The notes below the pieces were generated by a model. It was not told the DNA's origin and did not search any database. It saw only the letters and a list, made by a program, of their open reading frames with translations. The position numbers and the translations under genes are program-made. A DNA stretch of 41,764 nt from a virus. Shown in pieces: positions 20,451 through 30,309 of the stretch; position 1 is the first letter of the stretch; each line of letters opens with the position of its first letter. The DNA lies in IMG/VR virus record IMGVR_UViG_3300046777_002295, positions 1-41,764 of that record. One strand, given 5' to 3'.

Positions 20451-21066
20451 ACCACTGCGTTTTAATCAAAATCGCAAATATCGGCGATGGAGTGAACATG
20501 AAGAATCTATGATTCGCCATCTGTTTTTTAGTGGCAACACACCACCGCAAATTGCTAACATTATGCGTCGCACTGTATCTGCAATTTGTGTTAGACTGTC
20601 ACGCATGAATCTTGTGTATGCTGACCACAAGCAGGAGCATATGCACACCATTGCTGAATTGGCAGTATTGCTTAATATCCATCCTAAACTAATGTATAAG
20701 TACGCTCGTGATATTGGTACTGTGTCGTTTGGTCGACAAAAGTACATTCCCAAACAAAATCTGCATTACTGGTTAATGATGGGATATGCAGATTATTTTT
20801 TGCATCGTAATCCACCATGCCATCCCAGCATTATTCCTGCTCTTCAGGCGGCTAGTCAAGAATATCATGAGCGAAAATGGATGGTGACACGGCAAGAAGT
20901 ATTGCAGGCATTGGGAATTGCCAATTCTACATTGTCATATCACATTTACTCACGAAACTTCCCAAAACCGTTTGTATTGCCAAACAAAACAACGGTGTTT
21001 GTGCGACAGGAAGTAGAAGATTGGGTAGAAGAATATGGGAATGGAAAAAAGTGCGTATGGTCATAA
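20440..21066 (+). CDS. HTH regulator with SANT-like and MerR/AlpA-like segments
   Basis: The 208-residue protein from ATG 20440 (20431 also possible) has an N-terminal Myb/SANT-like helix set (R-R-W-S-E-H-E-E-S-M-I, then T-P-P-Q-I-A-N-I-M). A middle helix-turn-helix (T-I-A-E-L-A-V-L-L) follows, and a C-terminal AlpA/excisionase-like unit (M-V-T-R-Q-E-V-L-Q-A-L-G-I). Multiple DNA-binding units suggest a transcriptional regulator, possibly the switch to late genes. It overlaps neighbours at both ends. Confidence 0.6.
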   Translation: MTTKPLRFNQNRKYRRWSEHEESMIRHLFFSGNTPPQIANIMRRTVSAICVRLSRMNLVYADHKQEHMHTIAELAVLLNIHPKLMYKYARDIGTVSFGRQKYIPKQNLHYWLMMGYADYFLHRNPPCHPSIIPALQAASQEYHERKWMVTRQEVLQALGIANSTLSYHIYSRNFPKPFVLPNKTTVFVRQEVEDWVEEYGNGKKCVWS

Positions 21067-21479
21067 ATCTTGCATGGCCACCATCAATCAATCACGCATA
21101 TATTTCAATCGGTAATGGCAGGAAACGCCTAAAGCCTGAATACATTCGGTATCGTGATGACTGTGCATACGCTACCCTTGCGGCTATGGCAAAGTCAAAA
21201 GAACGACCGTCACCACCATATATTTTGGTGGTGGCGGTCTGGAAACCTGACAAACGAAAGCGTGATTTGGATAATCTAATGAAAGTACTGCAAGATGGTA
21301 TTTTCATGGGATTAAACACTGATGATAGCAACATCTCCACAGTGGTAATTAAACATCGTGGATATGTGCGTCATGGCGCAATTCGTGTGTTTATTTCCAC
21401 AGATGATTCGGAACAATGGTACGACCAATACTACAAAGTTTTGGATAATAATCCTCTGGAAGATTTAACTTACCATTAA
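21057..21479 (+). CDS. rusA: RusA-like Holliday junction resolvase
   Basis: A 140-residue protein with W-P-P-S-I-N-H-A-Y at 7-15 and the catalytic region K-R-D-L-D-N at 68-73, with N-T-D-D near 87-90. The aspartates D70, D72 and D90 fit the RusA metal site. It resolves recombination or replication junctions before packaging. The start at 21057 overlaps the HTH gene by 10 bp. The last 30 codons overlap the opposing 21391 gene. Confidence 0.9.
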   Translation: MVINLAWPPSINHAYISIGNGRKRLKPEYIRYRDDCAYATLAAMAKSKERPSPPYILVVAVWKPDKRKRDLDNLMKVLQDGIFMGLNTDDSNISTVVIKHRGYVRHGAIRVFISTDDSEQWYDQYYKVLDNNPLEDLTYH

Positions 21480-21888
21480 AATCTTTCCAGTGGGTAAAAG
21501 CACCACGATAACCAGTGCGCCGAAACGCAGTCATGTTGCCTTGCAGATGTGTCATGGTTTTTGCAAAATCATCATCACCAGCGAGTGTAGCGCAACAATA
21601 AACTTGAGCGTATAATGTCATGATGCTGTACGGCACGTTTGCGTAGGAGGTTTCTGCGTCAAACGTGCCAATGTTTTTTTGTGATTTGTACATCATGTTG
21701 CGAAACATATCTGTTTGTAACACAGCATGACAAAATGGAAGCACATTTCCAATGCTGGTCAATTCGCCAAATACACTGAATGATTCAGCAATTATATGCC
21801 TATCATTTACATCAAGATGGTTTGTATTTCCTGCCATCCAATAATACAAAACATCTGTTTCACATGTCATTCCCTTAAGGATACGCAT
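21391..21888 (-). CDS. hypothetical protein at end of tail block
   Basis: A 165-residue protein that starts behind GGAGA, with ATG 21888 nine bases after the upstream stop. It is helical and Cys-containing and no family is recognised. As the last gene of the tail block it may be a tail-tip or accessory protein. Its 3' end overlaps rusA on the other strand by 89 bp. Confidence 0.6.
   Translation of the reverse strand: MRILKGMTCETDVLYYWMAGNTNHLDVNDRHIIAESFSVFGELTSIGNVLPFCHAVLQTDMFRNMMYKSQKNIGTFDAETSYANVPYSIMTLYAQVYCCATLAGDDDFAKTMTHLQGNMTAFRRTGYRGAFTHWKDFNGKLNLPEDYYPKLCSIGRTIVPNHLWK
21456..21490. terminator. hairpin in the convergent overlap
   Basis: CTGGAAGATTT pairs with AAATCTTTCCAG (one extra T) around a 12-nt loop, inside both convergent genes. 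No T-run follows on either strand, so a terminator role is unproven. Confidence 0.35.
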
Positions 21889-21896
21889 TTGTTCTC

Positions 21897-23066
21897 CTAC
21901 CTGTTGTTTCTACGCCACTTCGCTTTTTTCACTAATCGTGCCAATTCATAACTGGCATCATTTAGTGTTGCTGGCTCTAACGTCAAAGAATACCCATTCC
22001 GCGAAATCTGTAATGACACACGGTTAATATATTGTAACCCAATAATTTGTTGTGCAAATGTCGTATAAGCAGGGCGCAACTCGGTAATTGACAAGTTTTT
22101 GTCAGGAAGCACCTGTGTGGGCGGTATTTCCGCACCGTTGACATCATATATTTTTGATGATGCTACTGATTTATAATAATCTATGTTTTGTGTATTGATT
22201 CTTGATATTGACAAATCAAATAACCCATCAGGATATACTCCATAAGAAAGAATGTTGCCATTTATTGTTCCACAATCAATCAAGTCTGAAATAACCTGAC
22301 TGTATGGCGTATAAGCATCCCATCTATTTGTAGTTGCATCTATAATACCACTTCCACCAGTAGTATTTCTAGTTAAAATATATGTTGATGGAGATATGCT
22401 TGGAACATTAAATATATTGTTATTTATAAAACTTGATATTGAAAGTGTAGTATCATTTCCTGTTCCAGCTAATGCAGTAGCACCAACTGTTTTCCAATCA
22501 GCTAAACTATAATATCCTGCACAATTTATAGTAACTGAACATGTTTGTCGTGATTTTGTTTCACTAGTAGTTTTGTTCTCAATATTTGGACTACCCTTGA
22601 GTAACAATGCTCGTGTCATGTTTTGTGTTACTTGTGTTGCATTCAATACGCCTGCGTCAACACGAATAAACTCAATTTTATCTCCATATAATTTAGCGGA
22701 ATTATCACTAAATAACGTTCCTGATACATTTCCATTAACAAATAATACAAATCTACTAGCATAATTATTTACACCAATAGTGGTAATACTACTACCATAA
22801 TCCAACTGAATACTATTTATATATCCAATCCAAATCTGTTGAGAATATTCATCAAATACTCGTACATGATACAAAATGTAATTAAGATATTGCGATGCAA
22901 TATCAATAGGCATTTCCATTTTTATAGTGGCAGATTCACATCCGCCATTTGATGTAATGCTGTGAGCATAAGATGAAATATTAGAAGTAATAGATATGCC
23001 ATTTTGTAATATTGGATAATTATAATTCCCATTGGGATATAATGATATTGAAATTGGAATAAACAT
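21897..23066 (-). CDS. tail-tip/hub-type minor tail protein
   Basis: The 389-residue protein is beta-rich and Asn/Ser/Thr-rich. It has the order beta domain, W-I-G-Y-I-N-S-I-Q segment, central insertion and C-terminal T-L-E-P-A-T, which resembles baseplate or hub proteins of siphoviruses. It lies immediately downstream of another minor tail gene and the tape measure gene, the usual place for tail-tip proteins. The exact role is inferred from position. Confidence 0.6.
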   Translation of the reverse strand: MFIPISISLYPNGNYNYPILQNGISITSNISSYAHSITSNGGCESATIKMEMPIDIASQYLNYILYHVRVFDEYSQQIWIGYINSIQLDYGSSITTIGVNNYASRFVLFVNGNVSGTLFSDNSAKLYGDKIEFIRVDAGVLNATQVTQNMTRALLLKGSPNIENKTTSETKSRQTCSVTINCAGYYSLADWKTVGATALAGTGNDTTLSISSFINNNIFNVPSISPSTYILTRNTTGGSGIIDATTNRWDAYTPYSQVISDLIDCGTINGNILSYGVYPDGLFDLSISRINTQNIDYYKSVASSKIYDVNGAEIPPTQVLPDKNLSITELRPAYTTFAQQIIGLQYINRVSLQISRNGYSLTLEPATLNDASYELARLVKKAKWRRNNR

Positions 23067-23076
23067 TGTAAATCCT

Positions 23077-24561
23077 TTACGGAAATTGATTAATACGTTG
23101 TTTTATTGACAGATATGCAGGTGAGTAGTTAATTCTTACCGATGAAATACCAGTCAATCCAATCGGAACTGTTCCATTATATTCTAGAGCATAAAGAATA
23201 AATTGTACATTTCCATATTGGTTTTTCAACCGAAAATTAACACCACGTATATCAAGTACTTCTGAAATATAATTATTCAGATAATATCTTAATGAACCTA
23301 ATGGGTCTAGATATGAATTATACTGCGTTAAATGTGCCTTAATAGATGGCAATGATTGTGCAGGATATTCAATTTGGTCATAAAATGAATATACATTTAT
23401 ATTAGCTAATGAAATTGATTTTGCTGACCAATTAGTAGTTGGAAATATTTGACATATATTATCTGTTCTGCACATTGTAACTCTTTTAATGCTATATGTT
23501 CTTGAGCTAGAAACATTGATATTCCTCATTTGTATCGCAATATTCACATTGTAAAATATTGAATAATCTTTTGCTCCTGAAAAGATTGAGTTAATATTTA
23601 TTGATGGAAGTACAAATAATCTTTGCACTCCATTTGTACTATTTAATTGAGTGCCAACAGCTCGTACAAAAGGTGTAGCATAACCATTCATGAGTAATCG
23701 CATTTCAATATCATTGTCTTGAACATCAGCAATTACAAACATTTGTATGGGATATGCACCATTTGTAGTATTTTGGATAGCATAATTTACTGTATCAACT
23801 GTTGCTAATTGTGCGGCAGTAAGTGTTCCTGATACAACCGTATTATCAATAATTTTAGTATCTTCAATTACAGTTGCCAATACAACTGGCCCAAATGTAT
23901 TTGGGGGGCTCATCAAATCATTATTATAATTGATAGTAATATAAAAATTAGCGTATGCACCATATAATTCCGGATTATCAAGAACATTAAACTCTGTATC
24001 TTCTCCAAAAGAACCATTTGTAGTATATGAAACAAGTGAAGAATAAAATGAAAAATCATCTGAACCATAAGGAGAACGTGTTAGTGTTATTGTTACAAAC
24101 AACATTGGATAACCAGCATTGTTAATATCACGCCCAAGATATGTATTTTCTTCTTGAATGACCGCTCCATGAATAAGCCATTCAGTATATGTTTCTTGAG
24201 ATGCTCTTTTAATTGACAAAATCTGTGGCCCAAATAGATGTTGATTTGTAAGTGCTGTACGCAACAGTTGAAGTTGTTGCACACATTCTTCATTCGTATT
24301 GCCAATAATGGCAATGCGAATAGTGTCTTCTTGGACTTCCGCCCCACGTTGTACTAATTCTTGTGTAAATGTAAACGGGCTACCACCACTATACACATCC
24401 ATGTAATTTGTGGTTTTTGGCGTATAACTATTTCCATCTGCCTCTGATAACACAACAAATGGAGTATCAATAGCAGATGAAATATCACCACCAGCACTAC
24501 CAGTACCAGTTGTATTGTTTAGGTGAAGTGGTTTATAGTAGATATTCCAATCAGCAAACAT
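23077..24561 (-). CDS. distal tail (Dit-like) minor tail protein
   Basis: A 494-residue, beta-rich protein whose gene follows directly on the tape measure gene (one-base overlap), the classic Dit position. An N-terminal domain contains Q-E-L-V-Q-R-G-A-E and a cystoviral-like barrel-strand pattern; the C-terminal half may be a carbohydrate-binding-type beta sandwich. It should cap the tail tube and anchor the receptor-binding proteins. Domain assignment is by position and composition. Confidence 0.6.
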   Translation of the reverse strand: MFADWNIYYKPLHLNNTTGTGSAGGDISSAIDTPFVVLSEADGNSYTPKTTNYMDVYSGGSPFTFTQELVQRGAEVQEDTIRIAIIGNTNEECVQQLQLLRTALTNQHLFGPQILSIKRASQETYTEWLIHGAVIQEENTYLGRDINNAGYPMLFVTITLTRSPYGSDDFSFYSSLVSYTTNGSFGEDTEFNVLDNPELYGAYANFYITINYNNDLMSPPNTFGPVVLATVIEDTKIIDNTVVSGTLTAAQLATVDTVNYAIQNTTNGAYPIQMFVIADVQDNDIEMRLLMNGYATPFVRAVGTQLNSTNGVQRLFVLPSININSIFSGAKDYSIFYNVNIAIQMRNINVSSSRTYSIKRVTMCRTDNICQIFPTTNWSAKSISLANINVYSFYDQIEYPAQSLPSIKAHLTQYNSYLDPLGSLRYYLNNYISEVLDIRGVNFRLKNQYGNVQFILYALEYNGTVPIGLTGISSVRINYSPAYLSIKQRINQFP

Positions 24562-27500
24562 TATAAGCTCCTTGTTGATAGTTGCTTCTGAATGGTGTCA
24601 GTTACAATCTTTGCTATCTCATTTGGGTCGGCTTGTGTGGTTACATTGACAGTAATTCCACCAACAGTCACGGTAGTATTATTCACTTCTACTTGACCAC
24701 CAGTGACATTGCCAATGCCTGATGGCAGGTTATTAAATGCACTTAGTTGCTCGGGAGTAAGAATACTTGCGGAATCACGCACATCACGCATGGCTTTAGC
24801 AAGTAATTCCAAACTGCCACGCATTGCATCTACACCATCCACATACCGACTAGACAAATCGGTGATGCTTTGGCCAGCAATCGTAAGATTGTCGATGATG
24901 TTGCGACGTTTATTTTCATCAACGTCAGTTAATTCCATTGCCGCAGAAATAGCATCTTCAATAATAGCACGTCGCTGTTTGCGGTCTGCTTCAGATTCAT
25001 CCCGTGCGGCGGCTTCAGCTAAACCTACTCGTGTTCCGTAGTAAGTTTCCAGCTCGGCAATCGCTTGGCTATGGATTTGTTTAGCACGTTCTTGTGCAGT
25101 TGGGTCGCCCTCCAATCGCACAAGAGTATCATGCAGTTTCCAATTTAACGATTCCGTTTCTCCAATACGGTCTTGCTGAATTGAAAGATACTCTTTGGCG
25201 AATGACGCACTTCCCGTAATCGCATATTGATTTGCTTGTTTAATTGCCTCATTTAATTGAAGTGAACCATACGCTTCAATGTTTTCACGGGCAAGTAATC
25301 GGCGTTTTTCCTCTAAATCTAGTTTGCTATTGCGCCCCTCAACTAAATCAAGATTGTTTGCCGTCATTTCATATTGACGCTTTTGCTGTATCAACACGCT
25401 TTCAGCATAAAACGCCTGCAACGCTCGTACTCGTTTGCGGTAGGTTTCTTCATCAAACGCCAACAACTTTGCCATCGCATCTTTTTCAATACGAAGTAAT
25501 TGCTCGTTGTTGTCCTTTGCGATGGATTCGCTTTTTGCTCCTGATTCCCTTAAAACGGATTCGCTTTTTGCTCCTGATTCTTCTAGTTTGGCAAGAAAAT
25601 CTTTAGCAGATTGTTCTAGTGTTCTAAAAACAGACTGATGTGCGTTAATATACCCACCAATTACACCAACATCGCCTACAACTTCTGGCGCAACACTGTT
25701 AATCGCAAATAATGTTTGCAAATATTGCATTGCAACATCATTTGTAATCTTAAACTTTACTGCCAGTTGTGAAACAACATCTGCAAGGTTAAAATTGCCG
25801 TCTGCCAATTCTTTAGCAACATTCACCATGTATTCGTCAATTTCAACTTGCATTTGTGATTGTTGTAACGATTGTATCTGTGACTGAATTAAATCACGAT
25901 ACTTGTTTGACAATCCAAATATTGCATCAGCACCCTCTTGCGTTACATTGTTTAATCCAAGTTGTGCATCAATCAGTTGTTGTGCAATTTTCTCCGCACT
26001 TAATGATTGGTCGCCTTGAATCTGCATTACCGTGGCAAGTGTGCTGGCCGCATTTAAGTTGCCCTCTGCATATGCTTGTGTTGCCGCAGTCAACAACATA
26101 GTGGTTGCAGTCTGTTTTCGGTTTTGCTCAATATTTTGTTGCTGTGACTGAATATCTTCAGGTGATGCAGATACTACAAATTGTTCCTGATTTTGTGCGG
26201 CTTGAATTGCTCGCATCAATCCTAATTGTTTTGCTAATTCCGCATTTCCATCAGCATATGCTCTTACTACATCAGCGTATGCACGTCCATACTCTAAAGT
26301 TAAACGAGTACTTTCACTAGCAAGTACTCCTTGTTCAACATTGGTATTTAATAATTCACGTTGTAAATCGGTTTGACCACCAATCATTTGAGTGAAAATA
26401 CGTGCTCCCATATTTGCACTAGCCAAAAGCATAGCATTAAGCGGATTTTCCTTACTGACATCCAAGTCAGCAATACCGCCACTGGCTATCAATGCAGTCA
26501 ACTTATTAAAGGTACTAACTGTACCCTCAAATACTGCGGCAAGTTGTTGGCCAGTAATTGTCGACATGATTTCAGCATTGGCCGCCATTTGGTCATATGC
26601 TTTTGCCGTAGTATTTAATCGAGCATTTAGTACATCAACAGTAATACCTTGTTCTGCCAACACTTGCGTAAGCATACGGATTTGCTTACTTGCATTTCCT
26701 GATGCTTTTGCAATTTCATTGATGTCAGATGCTGGAAGCTCAAAACGTCGGCGTAGTGATACTGGGTCGCCCGAAAACAATTCTTGCAACGCAATCGTAG
26801 CACCCTCAATACCTTGCACTGGGTCACGCAAGGAAAGAAGTTGACTAATTTGATTTAATTGCCGAACATCAACACCTTCCGCCAAAGAAATCTGTTGAAA
26901 CTTCAACATACCGTTCAAGTTATCGTTAATTGTTCCACCAAATGCCATTTGGTTTTTGATGGCTTCTCGAACAGTACGTGAATATCGCTCAGTTGCACTA
27001 TCAAGTGTATAAACGCCCTCATTTGCGGCTACTGCTTGAATCGTTGCTAATTGTTTTGTAACACTATTGGCTTGATTGATGGCTACAACTAAATCATCAA
27101 ATGCCATTTGCACTGTACCAAGCGCAAATGTCATACTATTAAATATGGAAATCAATCCCATAAAATTAGACAAAGCAGTTGGGATTTTCATTTTTGCCAT
27201 TGGTGAAGATGTAGCACCACCAGTGCCAATACCACCTGACAACGTTTGGAAAAGACTTGGTGCTTTATTTAAGGCATTAGCATTTCCAATATTACCAATA
27301 CCAAAGTTTCCCGTATTTGCAGAACCACTATACAAAACATTTTGTGGTTGTGGTGGTAAAAATTGTTGATATTTTGATTGCAAAGGGCTATATCCAGCTC
27401 TTCCAGTGTTATACGCAACACTAGAAAGCGAATATGGTGATGGATTTACATTGTTATTTATTAAACTAAATCTTTGTTTTCCATAAATACCTAACGATTT

Positions 27501-28298
27501 TTCTTCATCAATTAAACTTTGCCTTTTTACTTGTGCAATTTTTTTAGCCATAAACGAAGCTTTATTAGTCATCGCACTGATGTTATGACTAAATGTTCGT
27601 GCTTCTTTATTTGCTTGCTTTAATTCTTGATTTACTGTTTCAATGGCCTCTGATAACACATTTAATGCAACAGCGGCATCGCCTGATTCTTCTCTAACAT
27701 CGTTAATTTCTTTTTCATAAATATCAAGTATCTTAAACTCACGAGCAGTATCAGCAATATTAGATTGTTGAATAACATTTTTGACAACAGGAGATGGCGT
27801 GCCGCCAACACCAACACTACTACGACCACCAGTGTCTGGAGCAAAAAACATTTGTGGGCGACCACCCATGCCAGGTACGCCAAATCCAGTTGTTGCTGGT
27901 CGTGTTTGATATGCACTGATTACTGGTTGTGAAATAGATGGAGTAGAAACAGATTCTACTGCTTTTGCAACGCCACTTGATGCAGACGCAATTTTTTCCA
28001 TCTGCGTTGCAATCGCATTTAATTTTAGATTACGAAAAACGCCAAATACCCTTTCCAAATTATCAGGATTGATTTCTGACATTTTGGTGAGTTGACGGTT
28101 TATAGCCGACAATCCATTTTTGGCAGTGTCATAATCAAGATTAGTTAATTTGGAAAGGGAATTGACGATGCGATTAACTGGCCGTGATGCTGTTTCGGCA
28201 GTGGCTCGCAATTCATCTAACTGATTTGCAATAATGCGAATCTGTGCCGATAGTAGATTCTCGGCATCAAATACAACTGAAAACTTGTTGTCAGTCAT
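24561..28298 (-). CDS. tail tape measure protein
   Basis: At 1245 residues this is the longest gene. It is mostly helical with coiled-coil regions (about 40-110, 850-1010), a glycine-rich part near 300-370 and a hydrophobic stretch near 378-400 (F-M-G-L-I-S-I-F-N-S-M-T-F-A-L). It measures tail length and is ejected with the DNA. Length would predict a tail of roughly 180 nm at about 0.15 nm per residue. It begins three bases after the frameshifted chaperone stop. Confidence 0.9.
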   Translation of the reverse strand: MTDNKFSVVFDAENLLSAQIRIIANQLDELRATAETASRPVNRIVNSLSKLTNLDYDTAKNGLSAINRQLTKMSEINPDNLERVFGVFRNLKLNAIATQMEKIASASSGVAKAVESVSTPSISQPVISAYQTRPATTGFGVPGMGGRPQMFFAPDTGGRSSVGVGGTPSPVVKNVIQQSNIADTAREFKILDIYEKEINDVREESGDAAVALNVLSEAIETVNQELKQANKEARTFSHNISAMTNKASFMAKKIAQVKRQSLIDEEKSLGIYGKQRFSLINNNVNPSPYSLSSVAYNTGRAGYSPLQSKYQQFLPPQPQNVLYSGSANTGNFGIGNIGNANALNKAPSLFQTLSGGIGTGGATSSPMAKMKIPTALSNFMGLISIFNSMTFALGTVQMAFDDLVVAINQANSVTKQLATIQAVAANEGVYTLDSATERYSRTVREAIKNQMAFGGTINDNLNGMLKFQQISLAEGVDVRQLNQISQLLSLRDPVQGIEGATIALQELFSGDPVSLRRRFELPASDINEIAKASGNASKQIRMLTQVLAEQGITVDVLNARLNTTAKAYDQMAANAEIMSTITGQQLAAVFEGTVSTFNKLTALIASGGIADLDVSKENPLNAMLLASANMGARIFTQMIGGQTDLQRELLNTNVEQGVLASESTRLTLEYGRAYADVVRAYADGNAELAKQLGLMRAIQAAQNQEQFVVSASPEDIQSQQQNIEQNRKQTATTMLLTAATQAYAEGNLNAASTLATVMQIQGDQSLSAEKIAQQLIDAQLGLNNVTQEGADAIFGLSNKYRDLIQSQIQSLQQSQMQVEIDEYMVNVAKELADGNFNLADVVSQLAVKFKITNDVAMQYLQTLFAINSVAPEVVGDVGVIGGYINAHQSVFRTLEQSAKDFLAKLEESGAKSESVLRESGAKSESIAKDNNEQLLRIEKDAMAKLLAFDEETYRKRVRALQAFYAESVLIQQKRQYEMTANNLDLVEGRNSKLDLEEKRRLLARENIEAYGSLQLNEAIKQANQYAITGSASFAKEYLSIQQDRIGETESLNWKLHDTLVRLEGDPTAQERAKQIHSQAIAELETYYGTRVGLAEAAARDESEADRKQRRAIIEDAISAAMELTDVDENKRRNIIDNLTIAGQSITDLSSRYVDGVDAMRGSLELLAKAMRDVRDSASILTPEQLSAFNNLPSGIGNVTGGQVEVNNTTVTVGGITVNVTTQADPNEIAKIVTDTIQKQLSTRSL

Positions 28299-28300
28299 GA

Positions 28301-28498
28301 TTATCCTTTCAGTTGTCGTACTTGATTTTCAATTCGCATACAAGTCAGTAGTGGTGCGATGTTGTACCACGGCTCTGCTTCTAGCACACTAGGGAGTACA
28401 TGAAACTCCCTGCAAAGCCGTAGTACAAGCAACTCATATGGCATTGCTCCAATTCCAGTATGAAGGTGTGCCATCAAACGGAATTGGAGGCTTTTCCC
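28301..28498 (-). CDS. tail assembly chaperone, frameshift extension (gpT-like)
   Basis: This -1 frame extension has no own start. It joins the 28474 gene at the slippery heptamer G-GGA-AAA (28498-28492) and adds 63 residues up to the TAA at 28303, giving a 146-residue gpGT-type fusion. The stop lies just before the tape measure start. In lambda the gpG/gpGT ratio controls tail assembly; the site there is GGGAAAG. The fit of frame, heptamer and gap is the evidence. Confidence 0.8.
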   Translation of the reverse strand, partial: GKSLQFRLMAHLHTGIGAMPYELLVLRLCREFHVLPSVLEAEPWYNIAPLLTCMRIENQVRQLKG

Positions 28499-28740
28499 GT
28501 TTCATCTTTTGGGTCGTCGACTTCATAGAATTGCTCATATATCTCACCGTACAAAGTGCCAAACTCTGACAATGGAATATGTTCTACTCCGCCCTCTACT
28601 ACTTTATCAAACCACTCAATGATGTCTTTGTCGTTCATTTCTCCCTGACGAATCGCCCACATTGTCTTCATGTCTTTCAATGTGAGAGTACTTCGTTTTA
28701 ACTTATACAAATACTCTTTTTGTGGCTTGTTCGTAGTCAT
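28474..28740 (-). CDS. tail assembly chaperone (gpG-like)
   Basis: An 88-residue, mostly helical acidic protein between the tail tube and tape measure genes. It coats the tape measure during tail assembly. Lysine 83 is the last residue before the slippery heptamer; without shifting, five more residues follow. The start overlaps the tail tube stop by one base. Function is from position and the frameshift arrangement. Confidence 0.8.
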   Translation of the reverse strand: MTTNKPQKEYLYKLKRSTLTLKDMKTMWAIRQGEMNDKDIIEWFDKVVEGGVEHIPLSEFGTLYGEIYEQFYEVDDPKDETGKASNSV

Positions 28741-29237
28741 TACGTACCGCTCCCACCGCTCGTATTATTCGCCGAAGTCTTCTGTACGCTCGGCGTTCGT
28801 ACCGTAAACATACCCATAACTGGGCCACCAGCACTTGCATCTACCGCAGGATAGGTGTTGCTGGTCAAACGTGCAGGCGAACCAGTAATTGGGGTACGGA
28901 ACATGCTTACCGTTCCGGTAGTACCACCAGCTGGCGTCCACCGCACATAAATTTTAGCACCATTCTCGTAATCCTCAAACGCCGCTCGTGCCAACTCAAA
29001 GGCTTCCGTTGCGCTTTCAGAATAGACAATGTTAAACTGCAATTCCATCGGCGTTCGCTTACCCGTGGTGATGATAGCAGTATCACCATCCATAGTATAC
29101 GCTTCACCGCTGTTTCGTGATTGTTCCGTATTCTGTACACTCTGAACAGTACCCGAAATATCACGCCAAACCGACAAATCAGTGCTGATTTCGATACGGG
29201 AAATAGCACCCGAAATTGCACCAGTAGTCTGTGCCAT
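28740..29237 (-). CDS. major tail tube protein
   Basis: A 165-residue protein with the pattern of siphovirus tail tube subunits: an N-terminal strand S-R-I-E-I-S-T-D, a D-T-A-I-I-T-T-G-K-R loop, central F-E-L-A-R-A-A-F helix, and a Gly/Ser C-terminus. It polymerises into the tube around the tape measure. It lies between the tail completion genes and the chaperone gene, as expected. Confidence 0.8.
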   Translation of the reverse strand: MAQTTGAISGAISRIEISTDLSVWRDISGTVQSVQNTEQSRNSGEAYTMDGDTAIITTGKRTPMELQFNIVYSESATEAFELARAAFEDYENGAKIYVRWTPAGGTTGTVSMFRTPITGSPARLTSNTYPAVDASAGGPVMGMFTVRTPSVQKTSANNTSGGSGT

Positions 29238-29251
29238 AGTCTTTCACCTCG

Positions 29252-29689
29252 TTATACGATTTCACGAAGAAATACTTGCATCACTACACCATCATATGCT
29301 CTTCCCGATTGTTCAGGGTATTCCAGTAATTCGGTTTTCCCTGATACCCGTAAAATCACATATTTACTTGTAGCAATAGCCCGAACAGATGATGCGTATT
29401 CTCCCATGTATCCATACACATCGAGTGAAACAGTGCCTTGATTGATTCCAGCATTTACCGCACGATACAGCATAATATCGGTAATTACCCAGTCAGTACG
29501 TGTGGTAGTGCTTCCTAGAGTAACACGTACTGATTCGCCAATCTCGATACCAGCATTTCGATGGTCAATAAACCGATACGGCAAATTAACTGATTCAATA
29601 TTGGAACGTATCGTGTTGTTGTATTTGGCAGTAATGCCATTTACCGACATGTTCGCAATACTCTGAATGATTGTACCAATTTGGCTCAT
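29252..29689 (-). CDS. tail terminator or head-tail joining protein
   Basis: A 145-residue, alpha/beta protein between the connector and the tail tube genes. It has R-V-T-L-G-S-T-T-T-R-T-D and a beta-rich C-terminal half. The place in gene order suggests a tail terminator or head-closure protein. Its start overlaps the connector gene by four bases (ATGA type). Confidence 0.55.
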   Translation of the reverse strand: MSQIGTIIQSIANMSVNGITAKYNNTIRSNIESVNLPYRFIDHRNAGIEIGESVRVTLGSTTTRTDWVITDIMLYRAVNAGINQGTVSLDVYGYMGEYASSVRAIATSKYVILRVSGKTELLEYPEQSGRAYDGVVMQVFLREIV

Positions 29690-30309
29690 ACTAACCTCTG
29701 ATACATATCCAGTATTTCTATCACATCTTTAGGAAGTTGATTCGGCTGGACAACACCTTGATTAGTAATGATAGCCCTATCCAAGTCAGCACTAACATCC
29801 TTTTGACGATACAAAATATACGCCAATCGTTCAGTTGCGTATTGAATAGAAATTGGTGGTGTAATGGAATATCCCCATCGGCCAGTGACTTGAATAGCCG
29901 CATCAGGAGAGTTGTTCCATGTAAAGGTAACGTTTGAGCTTAACTTTAGACGAATGCCATAATACGGTTTTTGATTGATGGGAAGTGTAATGTAATCCGT
30001 TGACGGAATTACCACACCATCACCATTCGTAACTGTAGTGATTTGGCAAATGTCATAACTATTGAAGTAAAATGAGCGGTCGTAATAATAATTATATTGC
30101 GACAACATATCGGGAAACAAAATATTGTTATACGTATAATCAGTAACCGCATCAAAGCGATAAGTGCTATCACTTGATACCTCAAAAACACGAGATGTAT
30201 ACCGCTCAACGATGTCTTGTGCATACAAGATAAACTTGGTCAGCAACGCATCTTCATCGTTTGTTGTAATCTTTAATGTGTCTTTTAGTGACTGCAACGT
30301 AATGTACAT
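29686..30309 (-). CDS. gp6-like head-tail connector protein
   Basis: A 207-residue protein. The start, L-Q-S-L-K-D-T-L-K-I-T followed by D-E-D-A-L-L-T-K-F-I, is the helical signature of HK97 gp6-type connectors, which sit under the portal ring. A beta-rich insertion follows (Y-T-Y-N-N-I). It overlaps the glycosyltransferase gene by one base and the next gene by four. Confidence 0.75.
   Translation of the reverse strand: MYITLQSLKDTLKITTNDEDALLTKFILYAQDIVERYTSRVFEVSSDSTYRFDAVTDYTYNNILFPDMLSQYNYYYDRSFYFNSYDICQITTVTNGDGVVIPSTDYITLPINQKPYYGIRLKLSSNVTFTWNNSPDAAIQVTGRWGYSITPPISIQYATERLAYILYRQKDVSADLDRAIITNQGVVQPNQLPKDVIEILDMYQRLV

Noticed and set aside
28304-28473. Non-coding gap before the tape measure gene
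   Set aside because: The -1 frame from the slippery heptamer covers it fully.
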